Shown: positions 1 to 7,677 of the stretch, in pieces
How positions within the stretch are numbered: position 1 is the stretch's first letter
How the letters are laid out: the number at the start of each line of letters is the position of its first letter
Source: Streptomyces ferrugineus
GTDB lineage: Bacteria > Actinomycetota > Actinomycetes > Streptomycetales > Streptomycetaceae
DNA length: 64,000 bases
Reading direction: 5' to 3'
Assembly: GCF_015160855.1 (NCBI RefSeq)
Contig: NZ_CP063373.1
Location: 3,534,001 to 3,598,000, forward strand
Program-made: the position numbers and the translations under genes
The notes under the pieces: generated by a model
Seen by the model: only the letters and a program-made list of their open reading frames with translations
Database searches by the model: none
What the model was told of the DNA's origin: nothing

Positions 1-2
1 TC

Positions 3-794
3 GACGCCATCGAGGCCGAGGAGGGCCGAAGCGGCGGCCCGTACGCCTCGATCGTCTTCCAGCACCGGTTCGGCTCGGGGACGCGGCACGTACGGCGGCT
101 GCTCGCCGAGCGGTCCATGGGGCGACCGCTGGTCGCGCACTGCCAGACCACCTGGTACCGCGACACCGCCTACTACGCCGTGCCCTGGCGCGGCCGCTGG
201 CGGACCGAGGGCGGCGGGCCCGCGATGGGGCACGGCATCCATCAGATGGATCTGCTGCTCGATCTGCTCGGGCCGTGGAGCGAGGTGCGCGCCATGGCCG
301 GCCGGCTGGTGCACGACGTCGAGACCGAGGACGTCTCCACCGCGCTCGTGCGCTTCGCGAACGGTGCGATGGCGACCGTCGTGAACAGCGTGCTGAGCCC
401 CGACGAGGTCAGCCGCATCCGCATCGACTGCGAACGCGCCACCGTCGAACTCACCCACCTGTACGGGCACCGCAACGACAGCTGGCGCATCGCCCCGGCC
501 CGCGACGTGCCGGACGCCGAGGCCGCCGCCTGGCAGGACTTCGGCGCGGACGTGCCCAGTTCGCATCTGGCGCAGCTGCGGGAGCTGGTCGCGAGCATGC
601 GCGCGGGGGAGCGCCCGCGCAGCAGCGGCGCCGACGGGCGGACGAGCCTGGAGCTGATCGCCGCCCTGTACAAGTCGGCGTTCACGGACGCGACGGTGCG
701 GGCGGGCGAGATCGGCCCCGGTGATCCGTTCTACTCGGCGATGCACGGGGACGCGCCCGGCTGGGCACCCGCCGACGAGGAGGCCGCCGCGTGA
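3..794 (+). CDS. Gfo/Idh/MocA-type oxidoreductase, C-terminal part (5' end outside window)
   Basis: The reading frame is open from the first bases of the window, so the N-terminal Rossmann domain is missing. What remains looks like the C-terminal alpha/beta domain of the Gfo/Idh/MocA family: a GHGIHQMDLL segment (about residue 75 of the visible part) is the usual conserved Gly-x-x-His helix that follows the catalytic region, followed by the beta-sheet with F-A-N-G-A-M-A-T. These enzymes oxidise sugars or sugar acids with NAD(P). The next gene overlaps it by 4 bases (GTGA), so the two are co-translated, as is usual for this family next to PmoA-like proteins in carbohydrate loci. The substrate cannot be read from the sequence. 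Confidence 0.85.
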   Translation, partial: DAIEAEEGRSGGPYASIVFQHRFGSGTRHVRRLLAERSMGRPLVAHCQTTWYRDTAYYAVPWRGRWRTEGGGPAMGHGIHQMDLLLDLLGPWSEVRAMAGRLVHDVETEDVSTALVRFANGAMATVVNSVLSPDEVSRIRIDCERATVELTHLYGHRNDSWRIAPARDVPDAEAAAWQDFGADVPSSHLAQLRELVASMRAGERPRSSGADGRTSLELIAALYKSAFTDATVRAGEIGPGDPFYSAMHGDAPGWAPADEEAAA

Positions 795-1720
795 CCGGGC
801 CGCGCATCGTCCACGCATGCGGCGACCGCGTCACCGTGACCGACCCGGTCACCGGCGTCGACCTGCTCGCCTACGTCTACCGGCCGGAGGCCGCCTGGGA
901 GGCCCCGAAGCCGTACCTCCACCCGCTGCGCACGCTCGCCGGCGACATCGTCACCGACTACCGGCCCAACGACCACCGCTGGCACAAGGGCCTGTCGCTG
1001 ACCGCCTCGCATCTGTCGGGGGCGAACCTGTGGGGCGGCAACTCCTACGTCCACGGGCAGGGGTACCTCGAACTCCCCGAGCGCGTCGGGTCGATGGCGC
1101 ACGTCTCCTTCGACGAGGTCTCCTCGGACGAGGGCCGGGTCGTCATCGCCGAGCGGCTGACCTGGCATCCCCACGACGGCGAGCTGTGGGCCGACGAGCT
1201 GCGCCGCATCGAGGTGCACGACGTCGAGCCGGAGTCCGGCTCATGGGCCCTGACCTGGACGAGCGCCGTGACGAACCGGCGCGAGAAGCCGCTGCGGTTC
1301 GGCAGCCCCACCACCGCCGGGCGTGACATGGCCGGATACACGGGCCTGTTCTGGCGCGGCCCGCGCGCCTTCCAGGGCGGCCGGATCGTCGCCCCGGACG
1401 CCGAGGGCCCCGGCCTGATGGGCGAACAGGCGCCCTGGCTCGCCTACTCCGGCGAACACGACGGCACCGACGGCCACGCCACCCTCGTCTTCGCGCACGC
1501 CCCCGAGAACGACCACGCCGGCGACCGCGGCGCCCACCCCGCCCACTGGTTCGTACGCAACGAGCCGTTCGCGGGAGTGGCCCCGTCCTGGGCGTTTCAC
1601 GACGAGCTGGAGCTGGCGCCCGGTGACACGCTCACCCGCCGCTACCGGGTCGTCGTGGCCGACGGGGCGTGGGAGCGGGAAGAGATCGCCAAGTACCTGC
1701 GGACGCATCCCTGGTGCTGA
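791..1720 (+). CDS. PmoA-like family protein (DUF6807)
   Basis: A 309-aa protein starting with GTG inside the stop codon of the preceding oxidoreductase. It carries the histidine-rich stretch typical of PmoA-related proteins, with H-P-L-R near residue 43 and NDHRWHKGL near residue 60. The name comes from a methane monooxygenase subunit similarity, but family members outside methanotrophs are found in sugar-degradation loci and their reaction is not established. Coupling to a Gfo/Idh/MocA oxidoreductase supports a role in carbohydrate catabolism (inference). There is no signal peptide, so it is cytoplasmic. Confidence 0.8.
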   Translation: MTGPRIVHACGDRVTVTDPVTGVDLLAYVYRPEAAWEAPKPYLHPLRTLAGDIVTDYRPNDHRWHKGLSLTASHLSGANLWGGNSYVHGQGYLELPERVGSMAHVSFDEVSSDEGRVVIAERLTWHPHDGELWADELRRIEVHDVEPESGSWALTWTSAVTNRREKPLRFGSPTTAGRDMAGYTGLFWRGPRAFQGGRIVAPDAEGPGLMGEQAPWLAYSGEHDGTDGHATLVFAHAPENDHAGDRGAHPAHWFVRNEPFAGVAPSWAFHDELELAPGDTLTRRYRVVVADGAWEREEIAKYLRTHPWC

Positions 1721-1734
1721 GAACGTGCTGAGTA

Positions 1735-1756
1735 CGGCCGCCCGACCCGGCGGCCG
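1735..1756. terminator. Hairpin between convergent genes
   Basis: CGGCCGCC pairs perfectly with GGCGGCCG around a 6-base loop, between the stop codons of the PmoA-like gene and the convergent HxlR gene. It lacks a T-run, as is common in Streptomyces; probably a bidirectional terminator. Confidence 0.5.
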
Positions 1757-1758
1757 CG

Positions 1759-2229
1759 TCACGCCGCCGTCGGCCCCGCCACCGACCAGCCGGGCACCTG
1801 GGGGTGGGCCGTGAGGTCCTCGTGGCGCACCGGGTCGCCGCAGGCGCGGCAGATGACGACCGGGACGAGTTCGTTGCCGCAGATGTGCTCGATCACCATG
1901 GGGCGGTCGTCGTCCCCGCGCAGATGGCGGTCGCCCCAGGCCATGAGGGTCATCAGGACCGGCTCCAGCTCGAGTCCCGCCCGGGTCGGCCGGTACTCGA
2001 ACCGCTGCGGGCGCTCGCTGTAGGCGCGTTTGGTCAGGATGCCCGCGTCGACGAGGCGGCGCAGCCGGGTGGCCAGGATGTCGCGCGGGGCGCCGATGTT
2101 GCGCACGAGCTGGTCGAAGCGGCCGTTGCCCAGGCACACCTCGCGCAGGACCAGCAGGGAGTACTTCTCGCCGACGAGCGCCAGGGCGTCGGCGATGGAG
2201 CAGGGGCGCGGATCTTTGGTGGCGGCCAT
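1759..2229 (-). CDS. HxlR-family transcriptional regulator
   Basis: A 156-aa winged-helix protein of the HxlR family. The conserved RPCSIADAL start has one cysteine at about residue 10, the position used for redox sensing in some family members. It is followed by the GEKYSLLVLREV helix and the HTH region (DQLVRNIGAPRDILATRLRR). The C-terminal 50 residues contain three more cysteines (HICGNEL, then ICRACG), which could bind metal or form disulfides. It is divergent from a thiolase gene, and the 154-bp gap holds repeated boxes that look like its operators, so it probably controls the thiolase and itself. Confidence 0.85.
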   Translation of the reverse strand: MAATKDPRPCSIADALALVGEKYSLLVLREVCLGNGRFDQLVRNIGAPRDILATRLRRLVDAGILTKRAYSERPQRFEYRPTRAGLELEPVLMTLMAWGDRHLRGDDDRPMVIEHICGNELVPVVICRACGDPVRHEDLTAHPQVPGWSVAGPTAA

Positions 2230-2249
2230 GCCGCTCAGTCTAGGGGGTG

Positions 2250-2332
2250 GGTTCGACTTTCCAACCGATGGCCAACCCTATGGGTTTGATTTTCCAACCT
2301 TCCGAGTTATGGTGAGTTTGGATTTCCTACTC
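2250..2332. promoter_or_regulatory. Candidate HxlR operator array (three boxes)
   Basis: Two nearly identical 17-nt boxes, GGTTCGACTTTCCAACC (2250-2266) and GGTTTGATTTTCCAACC (2283-2299), each with GGTT/AACC ends in inverted orientation, are spaced exactly 33 bp apart (three helical turns). A third degenerate copy lies at 2314-2332, with GAGT/ACTC ends around TTTGGATTTCC. All lie between the divergent hxlR and thiolase genes. HxlR proteins bind short dyads as dimers; the assignment is inferred from position. Confidence 0.6.
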
Positions 2333-2383
2333 ACTGGTAACCGCCCTCACGGGCAATCGCCGGCCGCCAAGGAGGCCCGCACC

Positions 2384-3559
2384 ATGCGTGACGCAGTCAT
2401 CGTCGAAGCCGTACGCACCCCCATAGGCAAGGGCAAGCCGAACGGCTCCCTGGCGCACGTCCACCCCGTCCAGCTCCTCGCCCACACCCTGCGCACCCTC
2501 GTCGAGCGCTCGGGCGTCGACCCGGCGCTGATCGACGACGTCATCGGTGGCACCGTCGACCAGGTCGGCGAGCAGGCCATGAACACCACCCGCTACGCCG
2601 CCCTGTCCGCGGGCTTCCCGGAGACGGTCCCGGCGACCACCGTGGACCGCCAGTGCGGCTCCTCCCAGCAGGCCGTGCACTTCGCCGCCCAGGGCGTGCT
2701 CTCCGGCGCGTACGACCTGGTCGTCGCCTGCGGCGTCGAGTCGATGAGCCGGGTGCCGATGTGGTCGAACGTGCCGCCCGGCAAGGACCCCTTCGGCCCC
2801 GGCATCGCCGAGCGCTACCCGGAGGGGCTCGTCCCGCAGGGCATCAGCGCCGAGCTGATCGCCGCCAAGTGGTCGATCACCCGCGAGCAGATGGACGCCT
2901 TCGCCGTCTCCTCGCACCGGAAGGCGGCCGCCGCCTGGGATCAGGGCCTCTTCGACGCCGAGGTCGCGCCCCTGGAGGGCGTCTCGCGCGACGAGTGCGT
3001 ACGGCCGGGCAGCACCCCCGAGATCCTCGCCGGCCTCAAGCCCGCGTACTACGACCCGGCGTTCGCCGAGCGCTTCCCGCAGATCGAGTGGAATGTCACC
3101 GCCGGCAACGCCAGCCCGATCAACGACGGCGCCTCCGCCGTCCTCATCACGTCCGGTGAGACCGCCGACCGCCTCGGCCTGCGCCCCCTCGCCCGGCTGC
3201 ACAGCTTCGCCGTCACCGGATCCGACCCGCTCCTCATGCTGACCGGGGTCGTCCCCGCGACCGAGAAGGTGCTGCGCCGGGCGAACCTGTCCCTCGGCGA
3301 CATCGACCTGTTCGAGGTCAACGAGGCGTTCTCCAGTGTCGTCCTGGCCTGGCAGCAGGAGACCGGCGCCGACCTCGACAAGGTCAACGTGCACGGCGGC
3401 GCGATCGCGATCGGCCATCCGCTCGGCGCCAGCGGCACCCGCCTGACGACGACCCTGGTCCACGCCATGCGCGAACGCGGCGCACGCTACGCGCTGCAGA
3501 CGATGTGCGAGGCGGGCGGACTGGCCAACGCGATGATCATCGAGTCGGTCCGACAGTGA
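2384..3559 (+). CDS. Acetyl-CoA acyltransferase (thiolase)
   Basis: A 391-aa thiolase. The start is ATG 2384 (MRDAVIVEAVRTPIGKG), chosen because AAGGAGG lies 9 bases upstream and family similarity begins there. The catalytic set is complete: nucleophile Cys in DRQCGSSQQA (about residue 90), GHPLGASG with the catalytic His (about 347), and the second Cys in MCEAGGLANA near the C-terminus. It either condenses two acyl-CoA units or cleaves 3-ketoacyl-CoA; a degradative (FadA-type) role is likely but not certain. No other beta-oxidation gene is adjacent. Expression is probably controlled by the divergent HxlR protein. Confidence 0.9.
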   Translation: MRDAVIVEAVRTPIGKGKPNGSLAHVHPVQLLAHTLRTLVERSGVDPALIDDVIGGTVDQVGEQAMNTTRYAALSAGFPETVPATTVDRQCGSSQQAVHFAAQGVLSGAYDLVVACGVESMSRVPMWSNVPPGKDPFGPGIAERYPEGLVPQGISAELIAAKWSITREQMDAFAVSSHRKAAAAWDQGLFDAEVAPLEGVSRDECVRPGSTPEILAGLKPAYYDPAFAERFPQIEWNVTAGNASPINDGASAVLITSGETADRLGLRPLARLHSFAVTGSDPLLMLTGVVPATEKVLRRANLSLGDIDLFEVNEAFSSVVLAWQQETGADLDKVNVHGGAIAIGHPLGASGTRLTTTLVHAMRERGARYALQTMCEAGGLANAMIIESVRQ

Positions 3560-3599
3560 GCGACGAGCCGGACCGGCAGTGAGCGACGAGCCGGACCGG
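3554..3599. repeat. 23-bp tandem repeat over the thiolase stop codon
   Basis: Two exact 23-nt units (starting CAGTGAGCGACGAGCC) run head to tail at 3554-3576 and 3577-3599. The first contains the thiolase TGA, so the duplication lies at the 3' end of one of two convergent genes. Confidence 0.85.
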
Positions 3600-3621
3600 C
3601 AGCCGGCCTGACCCGGCCCGC

Positions 3622-4398
3622 TCAGCGACGGCGCAGGTGGTGGCGCTTGCGCCAGGCCACCACCGCACCCGCCAGGGCGGGCAGCGCGATCGCGGCCACC
3701 GCGATCAGGAACACCGGGGACGTCGGCGTCGAGGCCCGGGCACCGGCGACGACATACGCGGCGATGTTCGGGATCGACCCGAGCGCGGTGGCGAGCAGAA
3801 AGGGGACGTAGCCCATGCGGGAGACGGCGGCGGCGTAGTTCGCGGCCCAGAACGGCACACCGGGGAACAGCCGCACCCCCAGCATCGAACGGAAGCCATG
3901 TCTGCTGAACTGGTGGTCCGCCGCCGTGAGTAGCCGCCCGCGCAGCAGCGGACGCAGCGCTTCCTGGCCGAGTATCCGGCCGAGCGTGAAGGCGAAGCCG
4001 GCCCCGATCACGGTGCCCGCTATGGCCGCGGCGAAGCCGAGCTGCGATCCGAAGAGCGCGCCCGCCGCCAGGTTCAGCAGCGGTCGCGGCACGAACGCCA
4101 CCGTGACCAGCCCGTACGCCACGGCGAACAACACCACCGCGGCCGGGCCGGAGACCTGGGGCGGCCAGCCGTCCGCCAGGAGCTTGTGCGGCTCGAAGAG
4201 CAGCACCGAGGACCCGGCCGCCGCGAGCAGCACCACCAGCAGGGACAGCCGCGACCACGGCGAGAGCAGCACTCTCGAGCAGCGCACGGCGAGGCCTGCG
4301 GCCACGGGTGCCGGCGTCGGGGCGGGGACGGTGAGTTCCGTGGCGGCCTGGGACGAGGCCGTGGCGGTGCCCCCAGAGCGGGTGGTGGCATCGAGCAT
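3622..4398 (-). CDS. TVP38/TMEM64 (VTT-domain) membrane protein
   Basis: A 258-aa integral membrane protein. A start at the ATG giving MLDATTRSGG is preferred because the upstream extension would overlap the divergent gene's promoter. After about 45 soluble residues come hydrophobic segments (LSLLVVLLAAAGSSVLLF, then VVLFAVAYGLVTVAF). The VTT signature region follows: FVPRPLLNLAAGALFG, GTVIGAGFAFTLGR, a soluble stretch, and FPGVPFWAANYAAA. The C-terminus is basic (WRKRHHLRRR). VTT/DedA-related proteins act in membrane lipid handling or proton-coupled transport; the exact substrate is unknown. It is divergent from the AlkD-like gene with only 49 bp between. Confidence 0.85.
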   Translation of the reverse strand: MLDATTRSGGTATASSQAATELTVPAPTPAPVAAGLAVRCSRVLLSPWSRLSLLVVLLAAAGSSVLLFEPHKLLADGWPPQVSGPAAVVLFAVAYGLVTVAFVPRPLLNLAAGALFGSQLGFAAAIAGTVIGAGFAFTLGRILGQEALRPLLRGRLLTAADHQFSRHGFRSMLGVRLFPGVPFWAANYAAAVSRMGYVPFLLATALGSIPNIAAYVVAGARASTPTSPVFLIAVAAIALPALAGAVVAWRKRHHLRRR

Positions 4399-4447
4399 TC
4401 GGCGACAGTAACCGACGAAGATGTGTGATCGCCGTATGGTTCGTCTC

Positions 4448-5170
4448 ATGGGCGTCACAGCTGCGGGAACACTGGAAGTGCCGGGCAGTGCCCTCGCCGA
4501 CACGGTGCTGGAGCGGCTCGTCGCCACCTACGGCGCCGCGGCCGACCCCGACCGTGCCGCGCCCATGCGGGCGTACATGAAGGACGTGGCCCCCTTCCTG
4601 GGCCTCACCACCCCGGCCCGCCGCGTCCTGTCCCGCACCGTCATCGAGGGCCTGCCCCGCCCCGACGAGGCCGACTGCACCGCCGTCGCGCTGCGCTGCT
4701 GGCTGCTGCCCGAGCGCGAGTACCACTACTTCGCCGTCGACTACCTGCGCCGCCATGTCGCGCGTTGCTCCTCCGGCTTCCTGCCCGTGGCCCGGCACTT
4801 GATCACCACCGTCTCCTGGTGGGACACCGTCGACGCGCTCGCCGCGCACGTCGTCGGCGGGCTCGTCGCGGCCGACCCGAAGCTCACGGCGGACATGGAC
4901 GCCTGGATCGTCGACGACGACCTGTGGGTCGCCCGCACCGCCCTGCTCCATCAGCTGCGCTACAAGGAACGCACCGACACCGGGCGCCTCTTCACCTACT
5001 GCCTGCGCCAGTCCGGGCACCCCGACTTCTTCGTCCGCAAGGCCATCGGCTGGTGCCTGCGCGAGTACGCCAAGACCGACCCGGAGGCCGTACGGGACTT
5101 CCTGGCCCGGGAGCAGGGGCGGTTCGCGCCGCTGTCGGTGCGGGAGGCGCTGAAGAACATCGGCGCCTGA
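4448..5170 (+). CDS. DNA alkylation repair protein (AlkD-like HEAT repeats)
   Basis: A 240-aa all-helical protein of the AlkC/AlkD type, which removes alkylated bases using a HEAT-repeat solenoid. The conserved motifs visible are SWWDTVDALAAHVVG (about residue 122), an Asp-rich helix (DMDAWIVDDDLWVARTALL) and FVRKAIGWCLREYAKTDPE near the C-terminus, which forms the concave active surface. ATG 4448 is preferred over 4421 because family similarity begins after it and 4421 lies close to the divergent gene. Its activity could be excision of 3-methyladenine or 7-methylguanine; this is family knowledge. Confidence 0.85.
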   Translation: MGVTAAGTLEVPGSALADTVLERLVATYGAAADPDRAAPMRAYMKDVAPFLGLTTPARRVLSRTVIEGLPRPDEADCTAVALRCWLLPEREYHYFAVDYLRRHVARCSSGFLPVARHLITTVSWWDTVDALAAHVVGGLVAADPKLTADMDAWIVDDDLWVARTALLHQLRYKERTDTGRLFTYCLRQSGHPDFFVRKAIGWCLREYAKTDPEAVRDFLAREQGRFAPLSVREALKNIGA

Positions 5171-5254
5171 AATCCCGTACCGCGAAAACCATTCGACGCC
5201 GGGCAGCGCGTCGGCAATGATCGACGTCATGTTCCGGCACGCCTTCGTCCTCGC

Positions 5255-5276
5255 AGCATCCGCGGTCGCGGATGCT
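5255..5276. terminator. Perfect 10-bp hairpin upstream of the EF-Tu gene
   Basis: AGCATCCGCG and CGCGGATGCT are exact inverse complements separated by GT. It lies 85 bp after the AlkD-like stop and about 160 bp before the EF-Tu start. Either a terminator for the upstream gene or a leader structure of the EF-Tu message. A second stem (GACCCTC with GAGGGTC) follows further along the same leader. Confidence 0.5.
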
Positions 5277-5434
5277 CCGAAGGCTGCCGTTCCGATCTTC
5301 CTGGCCGCAGCCGACGGCGCCCGAAGCTGACCCTCTCCGGACATTCCGGCGGACCCCGCAGGGGGAGGGTCGGCGAGTCCTTGGGGTCCCCATCTCCTTC
5401 GTGGAGACTTCTGCAGAGACTTCGAGGTACAGCC

Positions 5435-6604
5435 ATGTCCAAGACGGCATACGTGCGCACCAAACCGCATCTGAACATCGGCACCATGGGCCATGTCGAC
5501 CACGGCAAGACCACCCTGACCGCCGCCATCACCAAGGTCCTCGCCGAGCGCGGGTCCGGTGCGTTCGTGCCCTTCGACCGCATCGACCGGGCGCCGGAGG
5601 AGGCCGCGCGCGGTATCACCATCAACATCGCGCACGTCGAGTACGAGACCGACACCCGCCACTACGCGCACGTCGACATGCCGGGCCACGCCGACTACGT
5701 CAAGAACATGGTCACCGGCGCCGCGCAGCTCGACGGGGCGATCCTCGTCGTCTCCGCGCTCGACGGGATCATGCCGCAGACCGCCGAACACGTGCTGCTC
5801 GCCCGGCAGGTGGGCGTCGACCACATCGTCGTCGCCCTCAACAAGGCCGACGCGGGCGACGCGGAGCTGATCGACCTCGTCGAGCTGGAGGTCCGCGACC
5901 TGCTCACCGAGCACGGCTACGGCGGCGACGCCGCGCCCGTCGTACGGGTCTCGGGGCTCAAGGCGCTGGAGGGCGACCCCCAGTGGACGGCGTCCATCGA
6001 GGCGCTGCTCGACGCGGTGGACACCTACGTTCCGATGCCGGAGCGCTATGTGGACGCGCCGTTCCTGCTGCCCGTGGAGAACGTGCTCACCATCACCGGC
6101 CGGGGGACCGTGGTGACCGGGGCCGTCGAGCGGGGCACCGTGCGGATGGGCGACCGGGTCGAAGTGCTCGGCGCCGGGCTGGAGACCGTGGTCACCGGCC
6201 TGGAGACCTTCGGCAAGCCGATGGACGAGGCGCAGGCCGGGGACAACGTGGCGTTGCTGCTGCGCGGCGTTCCGCGGGACGCCGTCCGGCGGGGCCATGT
6301 CGTGGCGGCGCCGGGGAGCGTGGAGCCGCGGCGGCGGTTCACGGCGCAGGTCTATGTGCTGTCGGCGCGCGAGGGGGGTCGTACGACGGCGGTCGCCAGC
6401 GGGTACCGGCCGCAGTTCTACATCCGTACGGCGGATGTGGTGGGCGACATCGACCTCGGCGAGGTGGGGGTCGCGCGGCCCGGGGAGACGGTCACGATGA
6501 CGGTTGAGCTGGGGCGTGAGGTTCCGCTGGAGCCGGGGCTCGGGTTCGCCATCCGTGAGGGTGGCAGGACCGTCGGGGCGGGGACCGTGACTGCCGTCGA
6601 GTGA
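5435..6604 (+). CDS. tuf: Elongation factor Tu paralogue (EF-Tu3 type)
   Basis: A 389-aa EF-Tu that brings aminoacyl-tRNA to the ribosome as a GTP complex. All G motifs are present: GHVDHGKTT (G1), the switch I region [26 protein letters not shown] with the catalytic His, and NKAD. The last guanine-binding motif reads SGL where the housekeeping protein has SAL. Several other family-invariant positions differ from a housekeeping Streptomyces EF-Tu. It stands alone, not in the str operon (rpsL-rpsG-fusA-tuf), so it is an extra copy like the divergent tuf3 described in Streptomyces coelicolor and S. ramocissimus, whose product is reported to resist EF-Tu antibiotics. A structured leader precedes it. 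Confidence 0.9.
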   Translation: MSKTAYVRTKPHLNIGTMGHVDHGKTTLTAAITKVLAERGSGAFVPFDRIDRAPEEAARGITINIAHVEYETDTRHYAHVDMPGHADYVKNMVTGAAQLDGAILVVSALDGIMPQTAEHVLLARQVGVDHIVVALNKADAGDAELIDLVELEVRDLLTEHGYGGDAAPVVRVSGLKALEGDPQWTASIEALLDAVDTYVPMPERYVDAPFLLPVENVLTITGRGTVVTGAVERGTVRMGDRVEVLGAGLETVVTGLETFGKPMDEAQAGDNVALLLRGVPRDAVRRGHVVAAPGSVEPRRRFTAQVYVLSAREGGRTTAVASGYRPQFYIRTADVVGDIDLGEVGVARPGETVTMTVELGREVPLEPGLGFAIREGGRTVGAGTVTAVE

Positions 6605-6639
6605 GGGTTGTTGCGGTTCGTGGGGGACTGCGGGGCCAT

Positions 6640-6680
6640 CGTGGCTGGTCGCGTAGTTCCCCGCGCCCCTATAGGGGCGC
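6640..6680. terminator. Streptomyces dispersed GC-rich element with perfect palindrome
   Basis: GTGGCTGGTCGCG is followed by an 18-bp perfect palindrome, GCGCCCCTATAGGGGCGC (6663-6680), just after the EF-Tu gene. A related element occurs inverted at 46417-46497. This family is common between Streptomyces genes and probably ends transcription. Confidence 0.65.
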
Positions 6681-6702
6681 TTCCCCCGGGCACAATGAGG
6701 AG

Positions 6703-7548
6703 GTGAACGACGCCATACCCGTCACCCGGCCTGTCGACTACGGCACCGCCAAACTGATGCCCGACGTCGACCGGAAGCGGGCCTGGCTGCTCACCGTCGA
6801 CGGAGCGCCCCAGTCGTACGTCGACCTTGACGAGCCGACCCATCTGGAGTTCGAGTACGCCCGCCGCCTCGGCCATGTCCTCGACACCGTCGCCGAGCCG
6901 GGGCTGCCGCTGGACGTCCTGCACCTCGGGGGCGGGGCACTCACCCTGCCCCGGTACCTGGCGGCGACCCGGCCCGGCTCGCGGCAGGACGTCGTCGAGG
7001 CCGATCGCGGGCTGATGGAGCTGGTCGTCGAACACCTGCCGCTTCCGGACGGGACGGGCGTCCGGCTGCACGCCGGGGACGCGCGCACCTGGCTGGAAGC
7101 GGCCCCGGACGCCTCGGCGGACGTGCTCGTGGCCGACGTCTTCGGCGGATCACGGGTACCGGCACACCTGACGTCGGTCGCGTACGTCCGTCAGGCCGAG
7201 CGGGTGCTGCGCAGGAGCGGTGTCTACCTGGCCAACCTGGCGGACGCCGCGCCCTTCGCCTTCCTGCGCTCCCAACTCGCCACCTGCGCCACGGTGTTCG
7301 AGGAGCTGGCCCTGATCGCCGAACCGGGAGTGCTGCGCGGGCGCCGCTTCGGCAACGCGGTACTCGTCGCCGCGCACCACCCCGTCGACACGACCACCCT
7401 GACCCGACTCACCGCTTCCGACGCCTTCCCGGCCCGGGTCGAACACGGGGCGGCCCTGCGGGAGTTCATCGACGGGGCACGACCGGTGCGGGACGAGGAC
7501 GCGGTACCGTCACCCGAGCCTCCCGGCGGGGCTTTCGGTGTCGGCTGA
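6703..7548 (+). CDS. Spermidine synthase-like methyltransferase-fold protein
   Basis: A 281-aa protein with the spermidine-synthase/class I SAM fold. The nucleotide-binding loop LHLGGGALTLPRYLA sits at about residue 72, the acidic end of strand 2 (VVEAD) follows, then GDARTWL and the strand-4 motif DVLVADVFGG. GTG 6703 is chosen because AGGAGG lies directly before it and no better start exists, though the spacing is tight. Many actinobacterial members lack proof of polyamine synthesis, so the substrate is open. The last 18 codons (through GGAFGVG) lie in a duplicated sequence shared with the convergent MFS gene's end. Confidence 0.75.
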   Translation: MNDAIPVTRPVDYGTAKLMPDVDRKRAWLLTVDGAPQSYVDLDEPTHLEFEYARRLGHVLDTVAEPGLPLDVLHLGGGALTLPRYLAATRPGSRQDVVEADRGLMELVVEHLPLPDGTGVRLHAGDARTWLEAAPDASADVLVADVFGGSRVPAHLTSVAYVRQAERVLRRSGVYLANLADAAPFAFLRSQLATCATVFEELALIAEPGVLRGRRFGNAVLVAAHHPVDTTTLTRLTASDAFPARVEHGAALREFIDGARPVRDEDAVPSPEPPGGAFGVG

Positions 7549-7677
7549 GGTGGGGTTCGCCTGTGGTCGTGTTCGGCGTGGCCTGGTTTGCGGTGCGGGA
7601 CGAGGGCGCGGCGCCGTCAGCCGAGCCCGCCGACGGGGCTTTCGGTGTCGGCTGAGGCGGGGCGTTCGCCTGTGGTC
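7486..7677. repeat. About 107-bp tandem duplication across convergent 3' ends
   Basis: Copy 1 (7486-7568) and copy 2 (7593-7677) both begin GTGCGGGACGAGG and end GCCTGTGGTC, with clear similarity throughout. Copy 1 holds the stop codon of the spermidine-synthase-like gene and copy 2 the C-terminal codons of the convergent MFS gene. Each copy could encode both tails. Confidence 0.85.

Noticed and set aside
2327-6298. A 1323-aa minus-strand open frame across thiolase, VTT, AlkD-like and EF-Tu genes
   Set aside because: It is antisense to well-supported genes and its composition (runs of G, A, R, V, D) is that of a high-GC shadow frame.
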